Of a DNA stretch of 64,000 bases, positions 45,347 through 53,520 are shown piece after piece (the stretch's first letter is position 1; every line of letters begins with the position of its first letter). The position numbers were made by a program, and so were the translations under genes. The notes under the pieces were generated by a model, which made no database searches, had not been told where the DNA came from, and saw only the letters and a program-made list of their open reading frames with translations. Origin of the DNA: Paenibacillus xerothermodurans (GTDB lineage Bacteria; Bacillota; Bacilli; Paenibacillales; NBRC-103111); assembly GCF_002220865.2 (NCBI RefSeq), contig NZ_NHRJ02000015.1:36630-100629 (forward strand), given 5' to 3'.

Positions 45347-45380
45347 GTTCTTTATAACGTATTGCTCTTTCGTTTATAAT
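45347..45380 (+). promoter_or_regulatory. Candidate ubiA promoter with a SinR-type box
   Basis: TATAAT at 45375-45380 is a good -10; the -35 region 17 bases upstream (TTATAA, 45352-45357) is weak. GTTCTTT at 45347-45353 matches the SinR operator consensus GTTCTYT and overlaps that -35. One box of this length can occur by chance. Confidence 0.4.
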
Positions 45381-45434
45381 GAATCGACAACAGGTGGTAT
45401 CATCTGTAAACCCCTCAAGTAAAGGAGCGTCATA

Positions 45435-46349
45435 ATGGCACAATCCAAAGCCGAAATCAAGCTTAAAGAGGGTGTGAGCAGACCTTTTTTAAGCTCGTAC
45501 TTCATGCTAATGCGTCCCAGACAATGGACCAAAAATCTGCTGGTGTTCGCAGCTTTGATCTTTTCTATCCGTGATGCAGACCTTTCCATGCTCGGACAAG
45601 CTGTCATCGGGTTCATTCTCTTCTGCCTCGTATCGAGCTGCGTATACGTGTTGAACGATTACGTGGATCGGGAAAAAGACCGTATGCATCCTGAAAAAAG
45701 AAACCGGCCGCTGGCATCGGGTGCGCTCCATCCGCAAACTGCCCTCGGATTCAGCTTTGTCCTGCTGGCTGTATGCCTGCTGCTTGCTTTCCGTTTTCAA
45801 CTTGTATTTGGTTTTGTACTACTGTTCTATTTTTGCTTGAATGTAGCGTATTCGTTTCGGTTAAAGCATGTCGTCATTATTGACTTGCTGATTATCGCGG
45901 CAGGCTTCGTGCTTCGTGCGGTAGGAGGCGGCCTTGTGATCGGCGTTCCGCTTACCCCGTGGTTCATCATATGTACTCTGCTGCTGGCGTTGTTTCTCGC
46001 AATCGGTAAACGCAGGCATGAGCTGTACTTGTTGCAAGGAGACAAAGGCGCACATCGCAAGGTGCTCGAGTTTTACTCAATGGACTTGCTGAATCAGATG
46101 ACTGCTATCGTCACAACGGCAACTATTATGAGTTACGCGTTGTTTACATTTAATTCGGGTCACACCATTCACTTGATGTGGACGCTGATTTTCGTGCTGT
46201 ACGGCATATTCCGGTACCTGTATCTGGTTCACATGGAAGGCAAGGGCGGACGACCCGAGAAGCTGCTGTTGGAGGACAAGCATATCCTGATGACGGTAGT
46301 GCTGTATGGGTTCTCGGTCGCGGTCATTTTGCTTTACTTTGATAAATAG
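45435..46349 (+). CDS. UbiA-family prenyltransferase, polyprenyl-phosphate phosphoribosyltransferase type
   Basis: The 304-residue protein has about nine membrane helices. RPRQWTKNLLVFAALIFS near residue 27, the metal/diphosphate motif NDYVDREKDRMHPEKRNRPL at 74-93, and YSFRLKHVVIIDLLIIAAGF at 139-158 match the decaprenyl-phosphate phosphoribosyltransferase branch (mycobacterial Rv3806c) better than quinone or heme prenyltransferases. Those enzymes move 5-phosphoribose from PRPP to a polyprenyl phosphate. AAAGGAGCGTCATA gives the ribosome site. It heads the rightward operon, with a flippase, a phosphatase and a GT-C enzyme after it, which fits a lipid-linked pentose pathway. Confidence 0.82.
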   Translation: MAQSKAEIKLKEGVSRPFLSSYFMLMRPRQWTKNLLVFAALIFSIRDADLSMLGQAVIGFILFCLVSSCVYVLNDYVDREKDRMHPEKRNRPLASGALHPQTALGFSFVLLAVCLLLAFRFQLVFGFVLLFYFCLNVAYSFRLKHVVIIDLLIIAAGFVLRAVGGGLVIGVPLTPWFIICTLLLALFLAIGKRRHELYLLQGDKGAHRKVLEFYSMDLLNQMTAIVTTATIMSYALFTFNSGHTIHLMWTLIFVLYGIFRYLYLVHMEGKGGRPEKLLLEDKHILMTVVLYGFSVAVILLYFDK

Positions 46350-46374
46350 AGAGACGAAAAAGGGGGGCCCTAAC

Positions 46375-46725
46375 ATGAAGTACATATGGTTGATTGCCTC
46401 GATTGCGCTGGGCGCAGCGGGGCAGGTACTTATGAAGTGGGGTATCGAGTCGTTAAAAACCGGCGATGCGTCTGCGGCGATCGGTGCTAAGCTGCTGACC
46501 GCTTGGCCGGTCGTGGCCGGGCTCGCCAGTTACGGGTTGAGTTCTGTCTTTTGGCTTCTGGCCTTAAGGCGGTTTCCGCTCAGTACGGCTTATCCGATGG
46601 TAAGCTTGAGCTATATTTTGGTCATGGTGCTGAGCTTTTATTTATTTCAGGAAACGATTTCTATTCAAAAATGGGCAGGAGCAGTCGTGATTTGCGCCGG
46701 CGTGCTGCTGATTGCCCGGTCGTGA
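46375..46725 (+). CDS. Small four-helix transporter of the SMR/EamA type (ArnE-like flippase)
   Basis: From the ATG at 46375 (AGGGGGG upstream) the protein has 116 residues and four helices. It starts YIWLIASIALGAAGQVLMKW and has the GQ-x-L-x-K motif of ArnE/ArnF-type flippases, without the Glu14 that SMR drug exporters need. FWLLALRRFPLSTAYPMVSL and WAGAVVICAGVLLIA are typical of helices 3 and 4. ArnE/F carries polyprenyl-phosphate aminoarabinose across the membrane. Here, 25 bases after the UbiA gene, it would flip the polyprenyl-phosphate pentose outward. Confidence 0.78.
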   Translation: MKYIWLIASIALGAAGQVLMKWGIESLKTGDASAAIGAKLLTAWPVVAGLASYGLSSVFWLLALRRFPLSTAYPMVSLSYILVMVLSFYLFQETISIQKWAGAVVICAGVLLIARS

Positions 46726-46741
46726 GGGAAGGGGGGATTGT

Positions 46742-47176
46742 ATGAACGCTACTATAAATCTTTTGTATCCCGCCTTACCTTTCATCGCTTGGGTTTGTTC
46801 CGGTGCATTAAAATATCTGATCAACCGGCTGCGCTTTGGAGATCAAGCCCGTGAGCATATCGGCAATGGCGGCTTCCCCAGCACACACACCTCCGTTATC
46901 TCTTCAATTACGATGCTGATAGGATTTGAGCATGGCTTTGGAACGCCCTTATTTGGGTTGGCGGTTGCGATCACTTACGTTGTCATGATCGATGCAGTTG
47001 GACTCCGCCGCGCGGTGGGGGAAAGTGCGAAGTGGGTCAACAGGTTGGCCCAGGAATCCACCGCAGTGGCTGAACAAGTAAAGCTGCGGGAGAAGCAGGG
47101 GCATACGCGTCCTGAAGTGCTCGGTGGATTGGCGCTCGGAACGCTGTTGGCCTGGGGTGCCTCAGCTGTGCTATGA
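46742..47176 (+). CDS. Divergent PAP2/DUF212 family phosphatase, YuiD-like
   Basis: The 144-residue protein has three to four helices and the DUF212 signatures: NGGFPSTHTSVISSITMLIG near residue 42, YVVMIDAVGLRRAVGESA near 83, and HTRPEVLGGLALG at the end. These correspond to the acid-phosphatase active-site motifs. B. subtilis YuiD is of this family. In mycobacteria a PAP2-type phosphatase encoded next to the phosphoribosyltransferase removes the 5-phosphate from polyprenyl-phosphoribose; the same step is proposed here. The ribosome site is AAGGGGGG, 17 bases after the flippase gene. Confidence 0.83.
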   Translation: MNATINLLYPALPFIAWVCSGALKYLINRLRFGDQAREHIGNGGFPSTHTSVISSITMLIGFEHGFGTPLFGLAVAITYVVMIDAVGLRRAVGESAKWVNRLAQESTAVAEQVKLREKQGHTRPEVLGGLALGTLLAWGASAVL

Positions 47177-47262
47177 CTCGTTTCATGGGCCTGATTCATC
47201 TAAGGTACTGCGGCGGCAGCCGCTTGGTGAATAAATTAAGTATCGAGGAGAGGCGTTAGGAG

Positions 47263-48930
47263 ATGAGAAATCGACTGTCTGCATTTAGTTTAGTAACAGG
47301 CTTAACTTTGTTAGCTTTTATCGCAGGGGCTTTGATAGTACCTGCCTTGTTGTTTTTCGTAAAAATACCGATGACGCCGTTTCATATTGTGCTGGTCGTC
47401 GCGGTCGCAGCCGGAACGGGATGGCTTGCGGTAAAGACCATTAATGCGGAGCGCCCGGGACGTCTTTTTGCCGAAGCGATAATCGCTTCATCCGTGCTGT
47501 TTGCAGCGTTCTTCTGGTTGAGCGGCATGTTTTACGACTTATCCTACGATGGTCAAGCATACCACCAAGAGTCGATCATTTATTTGAACGAAGGTTGGAA
47601 TCCGGTGTATGACGAACCGCTGGAAGTACCTACCGGACATTCCAAGTGGGTGAACCACTATGCCCGTGCCGGCGAGATGGCGGCGGCGGTGATATACACA
47701 GCGACCGGTTTAATAGAGCATAGTAAGGTGTTCAACTTGTTGGCGATAGCAGCGTCCTTTTTGCTCAGTTTAGCTGCGCTGCTCACGCTGAAGCCAGGAA
47801 AAACATGGAGAGCTGTCATGGTAGCTGCACTCCTTGCTCTTAATCCCGTGAGTATCTATCAAATGTTCAGTTACTACGTGGATGGATTGCTGGCCTCCAT
47901 GCTGCTGTGCATGGTCGCTCTTGCCTGCCTCATCTTTGCGAGGCCGGGATGGCTGCTGTTATCGGCATTTAGTGCGGCGATGATTTTTGTGATCAATATC
48001 AAATTTACCGCTATCGCCTATGCGGGTGTAATCACCATAGGGCTGCTCATCGCACTCTACATGAGCGAGCAGTTCGACCGGTTGAAGCAGTTGTTTAAGA
48101 TCGCTGCGGTTGGCAGCTTGGCCGCTGTGCTGTTGGTCGGTTTTAACCCTTACGTCACCAACACGGTAACGCAAGGTAATCCTCTGTATCCCTTGGCCGG
48201 TGAAGGCAAAGTCGATGTCGTGAAAAACTTTACTCCCCGGAATTTGGAGACGATGAACCGTCTGGATCAGGTGGTGCATTCGTACTTCGCTGCCACTACG
48301 GGAAACAGTACGGAAAAGAAACCTACCGTTTTCAAGCTTCCTTTTACATTTTCCAAAAACGAACTGGCAGCATACGGAGAGCCGGATGTCGCAGTGTCCG
48401 GGTTCGGGCCTTTATTCGGCGGGGTACTTCTGCTATCGCTAGTGGTGCTTGTGTTAGCGTTCCGTGTCAGGGCCGGAGCGACAATGGCAGCGCTGGGTGT
48501 CATGGTCGTGCTGGCTATATCGGTGCTTGTGAATCCGGCGTCGTGGTGGGCCCGGTACGTGCCACAGCTGTGGTTCATTCCGCTGCTTTGCCTGTGGCTT
48601 GGCTTTAGCTTGAAAGGCAATCGCGCGATGACTGGCGTCAGCTGGGTTTTGGCCGGAGTCATCGCCGTTAACACGCTGCTTGTAGGCACCTCGTACACTT
48701 CCACCCAGTGGAAGTGGACTCAGACGCTTCGTACGCAGTTGGCGGAACTCCAGACCGTGTCAGCTTCCGGGCCGATACCGGCAGAGTTCACTTACAGCTG
48801 GTCCAACCAGAAGCGGTTCGAGCAGTGGGGCATTGCATTTAAGGAACAAACTCCACTGGAATGCAGCGGCCAGCAGGAGAAAATGACGTTAATGAAATCA
48901 GGCACGTCCGTGTGCGTACAGAAGCAGTGA
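47263..48930 (+). CDS. GT-C membrane glycosyltransferase (ArnT/PMT-like)
   Basis: The 555-residue protein has 11-13 membrane helices and a long first outer loop with YDLSYDGQAYHQES (Asp96), the acidic site where GT-C enzymes bind a polyprenyl-phosphate sugar. A second outer region (WWARYVPQLWF) and a soluble C-terminal domain of about 80 residues follow. Enzymes of this fold (ArnT, PMT, EmbC) transfer sugars from lipid carriers to outer acceptors. It follows the DUF212 gene by 86 bases, with GGAGAGG at the start. Transfer of the polyprenyl-linked pentose to a glycan is inferred. Confidence 0.82.
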   Translation: MRNRLSAFSLVTGLTLLAFIAGALIVPALLFFVKIPMTPFHIVLVVAVAAGTGWLAVKTINAERPGRLFAEAIIASSVLFAAFFWLSGMFYDLSYDGQAYHQESIIYLNEGWNPVYDEPLEVPTGHSKWVNHYARAGEMAAAVIYTATGLIEHSKVFNLLAIAASFLLSLAALLTLKPGKTWRAVMVAALLALNPVSIYQMFSYYVDGLLASMLLCMVALACLIFARPGWLLLSAFSAAMIFVINIKFTAIAYAGVITIGLLIALYMSEQFDRLKQLFKIAAVGSLAAVLLVGFNPYVTNTVTQGNPLYPLAGEGKVDVVKNFTPRNLETMNRLDQVVHSYFAATTGNSTEKKPTVFKLPFTFSKNELAAYGEPDVAVSGFGPLFGGVLLLSLVVLVLAFRVRAGATMAALGVMVVLAISVLVNPASWWARYVPQLWFIPLLCLWLGFSLKGNRAMTGVSWVLAGVIAVNTLLVGTSYTSTQWKWTQTLRTQLAELQTVSASGPIPAEFTYSWSNQKRFEQWGIAFKEQTPLECSGQQEKMTLMKSGTSVCVQKQ

Positions 48931-48960
48931 GGAAACCAATGGAGGGAGACCCAGCTAGTC

Positions 48961-51207
48961 ATGGATAAAAAGACAAAGATTCGGATAGGACTCGGGGCTC
49001 TAGGCTTAATTGTGATATGCGCTGCCCTTTGGATATTTGTTGTGCCTAACTTTGGGACGGACGCGAGCAAAAGTCAAGCGGCTACCGTCATCACCCAGCC
49101 GATTCAGGTCGATCAGGACATCAAGCGGATCGCGGCGGTGCAGGATGGACATCTGGCGGTTTATGACGGTACGCAATGGAAACAGCAGTTTTGGTCAGGC
49201 GTCAATTTGGGGGCGACCACTCCAGGCCATGCGCCTGGGGAGCTCAGCCCTGCGAAGGAAGACTACTTGCGCTGGTTCAAGCAGATGAAAGACATGAATG
49301 TCAGCGTAGTACGGGTTTACACGATTTTGCCGCCATTTTTCTATGAGGCTTTGGCGGAGTTCAACAGCGGCCAGCAGAAGCCGCTTTACATAATGCAGGG
49401 AATTTGGTCGCCGGAGGAACAATTGCAGGCAGGCGAATCTGCCCAAGATGCCATGTCCGAGGACGCTGTGGAGGCGTTCCAGACGGAAATTAAGGACGCC
49501 GTGAACGCAATCCACGGTGACTTAAAGCGGGGAGAGAAGCCCGGCCGTGCTTCAGGCAAATACACCACCGACGTGTCCGCGTATTTGCTCGGATGGGTGG
49601 TCGGTACAGAGTGGGATCCTCACGTGGTAAAAGTAACAAACGATGCCCATCCGGGTATGCAGCCGCACAAGGGCACTTACTTTGAGTCCAAGGAGGGAGC
49701 CGCACCGTTCGAAAACTGGCTGGCGCAAATGCTTGACACATTGGCGCAGGAGGAGATGAAATATGGCTGGCAGCACCCGGTGTCCTTTACCAACTGGGTG
49801 ACGACGGATCCACTTACGCATCCGAACGAGCCTTCCGAGAACGAAGATATGGTCTCGGTAGATCCGATGAACGTAGCTCCTACGGATAAATGGACGGCGG
49901 GCTATTTTGCGTCATACCATGTGTACCCTTATTATCCCGATTTCCTCAAGTATGAGGAGAAGTATCAGATATATAAGGATGCGAAGGGTCAAATCAATCC
50001 ATATGCCGGCTATCTGAATGATCTGCGTGCTCATCACAAGGGAATCCCGGTTATTGTGGCGGAATACGGTGTACCGAGCTCACGCGGTATGGCGCATTAC
50101 GGGCCTTTGAACCGAAATCAGGGCATGCATGCCGAAGCGGAACAGGGTAAGATCAATACAGAATTACACGAAAGTATTTACGATGAAAAATATGACGGGG
50201 CGATACTGTTCGCCTGGCATGATGAGTGGTTTAAGATCACTTGGAACACCATGGACCTTGAGCTGCCTGCGGACAGGCGTCCGATGTGGCGCAATATGCT
50301 CACCAATGAAGAACATTTTGGCGTTGTATCGATGGAACCGGGCAAATCGCCGGATGATCAAATCATGCTGGACGGCAAAACGGATGACTGGGACCGTCAG
50401 AAGGATACGGTCACACAGATGTATCCTGGCTACAGCCTCACAACCTCGCACGATGAAGCGTATGTACACTTGCTGTTGAAAAAACAGGATGGCTCGAATT
50501 GGAACGTCGGACAGGACAATATTAGTATCGGTTTCGACACCCTCGACGGAGGAAGCCAAACAGCGGACAAGACTCCGGGAGTAACCTATAGTGCCGGACA
50601 GGAGTTTGTTCTGTCGCTCAAAGGTGACAAGGATTCTGACATTTACGTCAACAGCGCGTATGATCATTTCACTTGGTTGAATGGGCACCGTAAAAAGTTC
50701 ATACCGTGGCAGCCCGAGCTCGGCCAAGACGGCAATGGCAAGTTTTTGCCATGGATGCTGGCTGTCAGCCGGGAGCTAAAATTACCGGCAACCAAACAAA
50801 CGATACCGTTTGACAGTCTGGAAGCTGGTAAGCTGATGAGAGGAATAACCGATCCGGCGCACCCTGAGTTCAACAATTTAGCTGATTGGTATGCGGACGG
50901 ATCCGTCATAGAAATCCGCCTGCCATGGATGCTTCTCGGATTTACCGATCCCAGCCAAGCGCACGTTTGGAGTTACCCTTACGGAAAACAGGCTGTAGAA
51001 ACGGAAGAAGCGGACGGTATCCGCATTGAGCCGCATTTGCAGGCGAGCAGCACTTCCGGTGCCGCGAGCGCACCGGCTTCGGCAGCTGTCGAGCCGCTGA
51101 ACTACGAATGGGATCACTGGGATGAGGTCGATTATCATGAGCGGCTCAAGCAAAGCTACCACGTGATCAAGGAAGCTTTCGGAAATACCCGGCCGCCAAA
51201 AAGTTAA
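48961..51207 (+). CDS. Membrane-anchored TIM-barrel glycosidase/transglycosidase-like protein (paralogue 2)
   Basis: The 748-residue protein is a paralogue of the one at 37502 along its whole length. It has a signal anchor (residues 7-29), then FWSGVNLGATTPGHAPGELS, VRVYTILPPFFYEALAEF, GWVVGTEWDP with Glu217, VSFTNWVTTDPLTHPNEP, and IPVIVAEYGVPSSRGMAHYG with Glu368. A beta-sandwich C-terminal domain follows (IDGD equivalent reads LDGKTDDWDRQKDTVTQM) and an Ala/Ser-rich tail segment. The two Glu residues are placed as in retaining clan-A enzymes. It ends the rightward operon. A role outside the cell on the same glycan is likely; the reaction is unknown. Confidence 0.8.
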   Translation: MDKKTKIRIGLGALGLIVICAALWIFVVPNFGTDASKSQAATVITQPIQVDQDIKRIAAVQDGHLAVYDGTQWKQQFWSGVNLGATTPGHAPGELSPAKEDYLRWFKQMKDMNVSVVRVYTILPPFFYEALAEFNSGQQKPLYIMQGIWSPEEQLQAGESAQDAMSEDAVEAFQTEIKDAVNAIHGDLKRGEKPGRASGKYTTDVSAYLLGWVVGTEWDPHVVKVTNDAHPGMQPHKGTYFESKEGAAPFENWLAQMLDTLAQEEMKYGWQHPVSFTNWVTTDPLTHPNEPSENEDMVSVDPMNVAPTDKWTAGYFASYHVYPYYPDFLKYEEKYQIYKDAKGQINPYAGYLNDLRAHHKGIPVIVAEYGVPSSRGMAHYGPLNRNQGMHAEAEQGKINTELHESIYDEKYDGAILFAWHDEWFKITWNTMDLELPADRRPMWRNMLTNEEHFGVVSMEPGKSPDDQIMLDGKTDDWDRQKDTVTQMYPGYSLTTSHDEAYVHLLLKKQDGSNWNVGQDNISIGFDTLDGGSQTADKTPGVTYSAGQEFVLSLKGDKDSDIYVNSAYDHFTWLNGHRKKFIPWQPELGQDGNGKFLPWMLAVSRELKLPATKQTIPFDSLEAGKLMRGITDPAHPEFNNLADWYADGSVIEIRLPWMLLGFTDPSQAHVWSYPYGKQAVETEEADGIRIEPHLQASSTSGAASAPASAAVEPLNYEWDHWDEVDYHERLKQSYHVIKEAFGNTRPPKS

Positions 51208-51256
51208 ACTAACGCGAGAGAGAATAAACGTATCGTCCGGCTAGGCGCCGGACATG

Positions 51257-51305
51257 CAAAAGCAGGTTGAACTCCCGGCATCATATATTGGAGGTTCAAC
51301 CTGCT
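51257..51305. terminator. Terminator between the GH paralogue and the convergent pseudogene
   Basis: agcaggttgaactcc (51261-51275) pairs with ggaggttcaacctgct (51290-51305). On the minus strand it is followed by TTTTG, so it best serves the minus gene, but it can act on both. Confidence 0.75.
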
Positions 51306-51314
51306 GTGACAATC

Positions 51315-52193
51315 TTATTCCTTCAAATTACGCCATCCGGCGTAATCATGGACCGAAACTCCCGCATAGGAGGGGTAAACGGATAGCAATTCATGAATAG
51401 CCTGTAGTTCGCGTTCCATAACGGCACGGCCTTCCTCGTGGAAGGTGATGTGGGGCGGTTCCGACGTAGGGTTCGTCTCTATGCCTACGAATACCTTTTT
51501 GCCTAGACGGTCTCCGAGCACCAGCTTGGAGGCCGTTATTTGTTGCAGCGCATCCGCCGTATCCCGGTAGGACATCAGGGTGACTTCGTCCAACTGATTC
51601 ATGATTGCCTCCATGAGCGAGGTCTCGTCCTCCGACAGCCGGATTTCATCAAGCCAGAAGGGAAGCGCGGCGCTGGTCGCTAAGGCAGTGTCTACTTTCA
51701 CTTCGTTTCCAAACAAGGTCAGCGTGTCCAGCCAGCCCTGCACTATAGCATCGCGATCCATATTTCACTCCGGCAATATGTATGGCTCGATGTCCATTTG
51801 AATGCCGGTAAACCTTTCTTCTTCAGTCACCTCCCGGTTGTACGCTTTGACCCAATTGATGGTCTCTGTCATGCGATGGCGCGTGTCCAGATAAATCCAA
51901 TCCGGAGCACCGTCCAATGCGTGAATTTGCACACCTAAGCTCGTGGCTTGTTTTATAAAAGCACGATAAGCGTCGACTGCTACATCCGGATCAACCTGCA
52001 GATATATCCGGCTTACATGCTGCTCTGCGGCAAATTCCAATATTTCATTGCGACTTTCAGGACTGTTGACGAGCGACGTGTTCCACAGCCAGGTAGTTTT
52101 GATTGTGCCTGGCGCAAGCGGCGATGCCATAGCACCGGCTGTGGGAATGAAACTTGCAAACAAAATGACGGCCATAATTAAATACTTCACCAT
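51315..52193 (-). pseudogene. Secreted TIM-barrel glycosidase-like protein interrupted by an in-frame TGA
   Basis: The ATG at 52193 (AGGTGG upstream) begins a signal peptide (MVKYLIMAVILFASFIPTAG). The frame continues as a barrel-type domain (TTWLWNTSLV, VSRIYLQVDPDV, FTGIQMDIEPYILPE), where DIEPY resembles the catalytic strand of GH18-like proteins. A TGA at 51767-51765 interrupts at codon 143. The same frame goes on as NMDRDAIVQGWLDTL through a full C-terminal half to TAA at 51315. A one-base change of TGG (Trp) to TGA explains it. The function is unknown; its position next to the glycan operons and its fold suggest glycan processing. Decay or assembly error is possible. Confidence 0.8.
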
Positions 52194-52515
52194 GTTTCCA
52201 CCTAATGAAACCTTTGACCCAGGTATGGGTCTGTTTCTGCCTCTCCCCGTTGATTGATTGCATTTCCATTATAATCCTTTCCGGGAAAGCTACTATAGTT
52301 CAAAGGAACTATTTCGACAAATTTTACTAAGGTATATAGTATCGTACTTGTGTGATATAATTGATCAATCATGAAATTAGTACCATATCATGGGAATAAA
52401 AAAACTGCCATTTTGACTGTAAAATGGCAGTTTCCGTGCTGTCCGAAAGAAGCAGAAAAGTTCGGCAATTGAGTAAATCCTAGGAAGATATTCAAATTAT
52501 TTAGTCTGGCAAGGC
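52194..52515 (-). other. AT-rich region between the pseudogene and the IS91 relic
   Basis: A perfect Spo0A-type box, TTTGTCGAA on the minus strand, lies at 52313-52321, about 120 bases upstream of the pseudogene start. No coding frame with a ribosome site was found. Confidence 0.4.
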
Positions 52516-52992
52516 TGTCATGACATGAAAGTGATTCCGTATCGATGCAAAGGCCGGTTTGCACAATGCTCATGCATATCCATATGCTGGCCGCCATGGG
52601 TGGCATGAAAGGCGATGGAGAATGGAAGAAGTTATGACTACGTTCCGTGTGTAATGTTGCGACAACAATGGCAAAAGGTCGTACTTAAATTGATTCTGCG
52701 GTGCTTGAGTCCGACGGAAAAGAAAACCGCACAGCATTTGCTCCAGAAGGCCTTCGCGGAAAATGAAGAAGGCTTCTATGTGTACGCCCGGAAGCAAACA
52801 GGAGATATCAAGGCTCAATTGGGTTACATTGGCCGTTATATTCGTCGCCCCGCCGTTGCGGTAAGCCGGATCGAGGACTATGCCGGACAGCAGTGCCTCA
52901 ACAATCGTTCATGTGAGTCTGTGGTGGAGAAATGTGTCCGGAATACTACAAAGGTGCTCATGGATATGAATACCGAATCGCAGATCGCTTAG
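52516..52992 (+). mobile_element. Relic of an IS91-type (Y2/HUH) transposase
   Basis: Pieces of one protein appear in different frames. CHDMKVIPYRCKGRF (from 52516) matches the N-terminal zinc-binding region. Next to it, after an evident internal deletion, MHIHMLAAMGGMKGDGEWKK (about 52549-52632) matches the HUH region. From 52615 another frame reads SYDYVPCVMLRQQWQKVVLK and then YVYARKQTGDIKAQLGYIGR YIRRPAVAVSRIEDY, the conserved catalytic region. The last part to 52992 is not typical. Deletion, frameshift and lost start make it inactive. IS91 elements have no inverted repeats; ends (oriIS/terIS) could not be placed. Confidence 0.8.
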
Positions 52993-53419
52993 GAAAGAAA
53001 GAAATAACGGATAAGACGAGTGCAGAACAGTAAGAGGGAATGAGAATGGGGTGGAAATCGGTAGCGGCCGCCTTTGAAGCCGTGTTTTTATCGCCAAATA
53101 AATTGGCTGACTATGATCGAGGCCGCAGAAGAAATCATTTGTCAGCGACATTTAATATTCTTGCTCCTGATATTTGATCGGCCTAAATTAAATCTGTTTA
53201 TTACCAAATACCCGGTAACAAAAAAAATACCGGCGAAGCCGATTAGAGCTAAGTCGGTTTGTTTTGTGTGGTTCCTTAGTCTTGATTTCAGCAAGATTAA
53301 CAGTTTCCACGTGGACGGGCAAGATTCGATGGGTGCGTGATCCTGTCGGTCCGCGGCCAATACCTTAAAGTAGGCCAGTGCGTTATCCTACCTATCCGCA
53401 TAAGCCCCGCGACCACAAA
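52993..53419. other. Gap after the transposase relic
   Basis: No gene with a ribosome site was found on either strand. It may hold the decayed 3' part of the IS91-type element. An A-run followed by taccggcgaagccgatta (53221-53246) is the only structured-looking part. Confidence 0.3.
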
Positions 53420-53456
53420 CAAGCCTCCAGTTCGCGGTCAGGCGATCTAGAGGCAT
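53420..53456 (-). terminator. Possible terminator downstream of map
   Basis: gcctccag (53423-53430) and ctagaggc (53447-53454) pair with one mismatch; on the minus strand TTGTTTGT follows. Confidence 0.4.
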
Positions 53457-53520
53457 TTAACTCATCTAATTGGACCAATGCGGCCGTCCGAGCTTGCTGC
53501 GGTCCGCCTGTGAGAGGCTG

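Noticed and set aside
45151..45434. glmS ribozyme upstream of glmS
   Set aside because: The conserved core sequence was not found and the non-coding leader is short; no support by eye.
46742..47176. DUF212 gene as a classical PAP2 phosphatase
   Set aside because: The three classical PAP2 motifs are not all present; the sequence fits the divergent DUF212/YuiD family instead.
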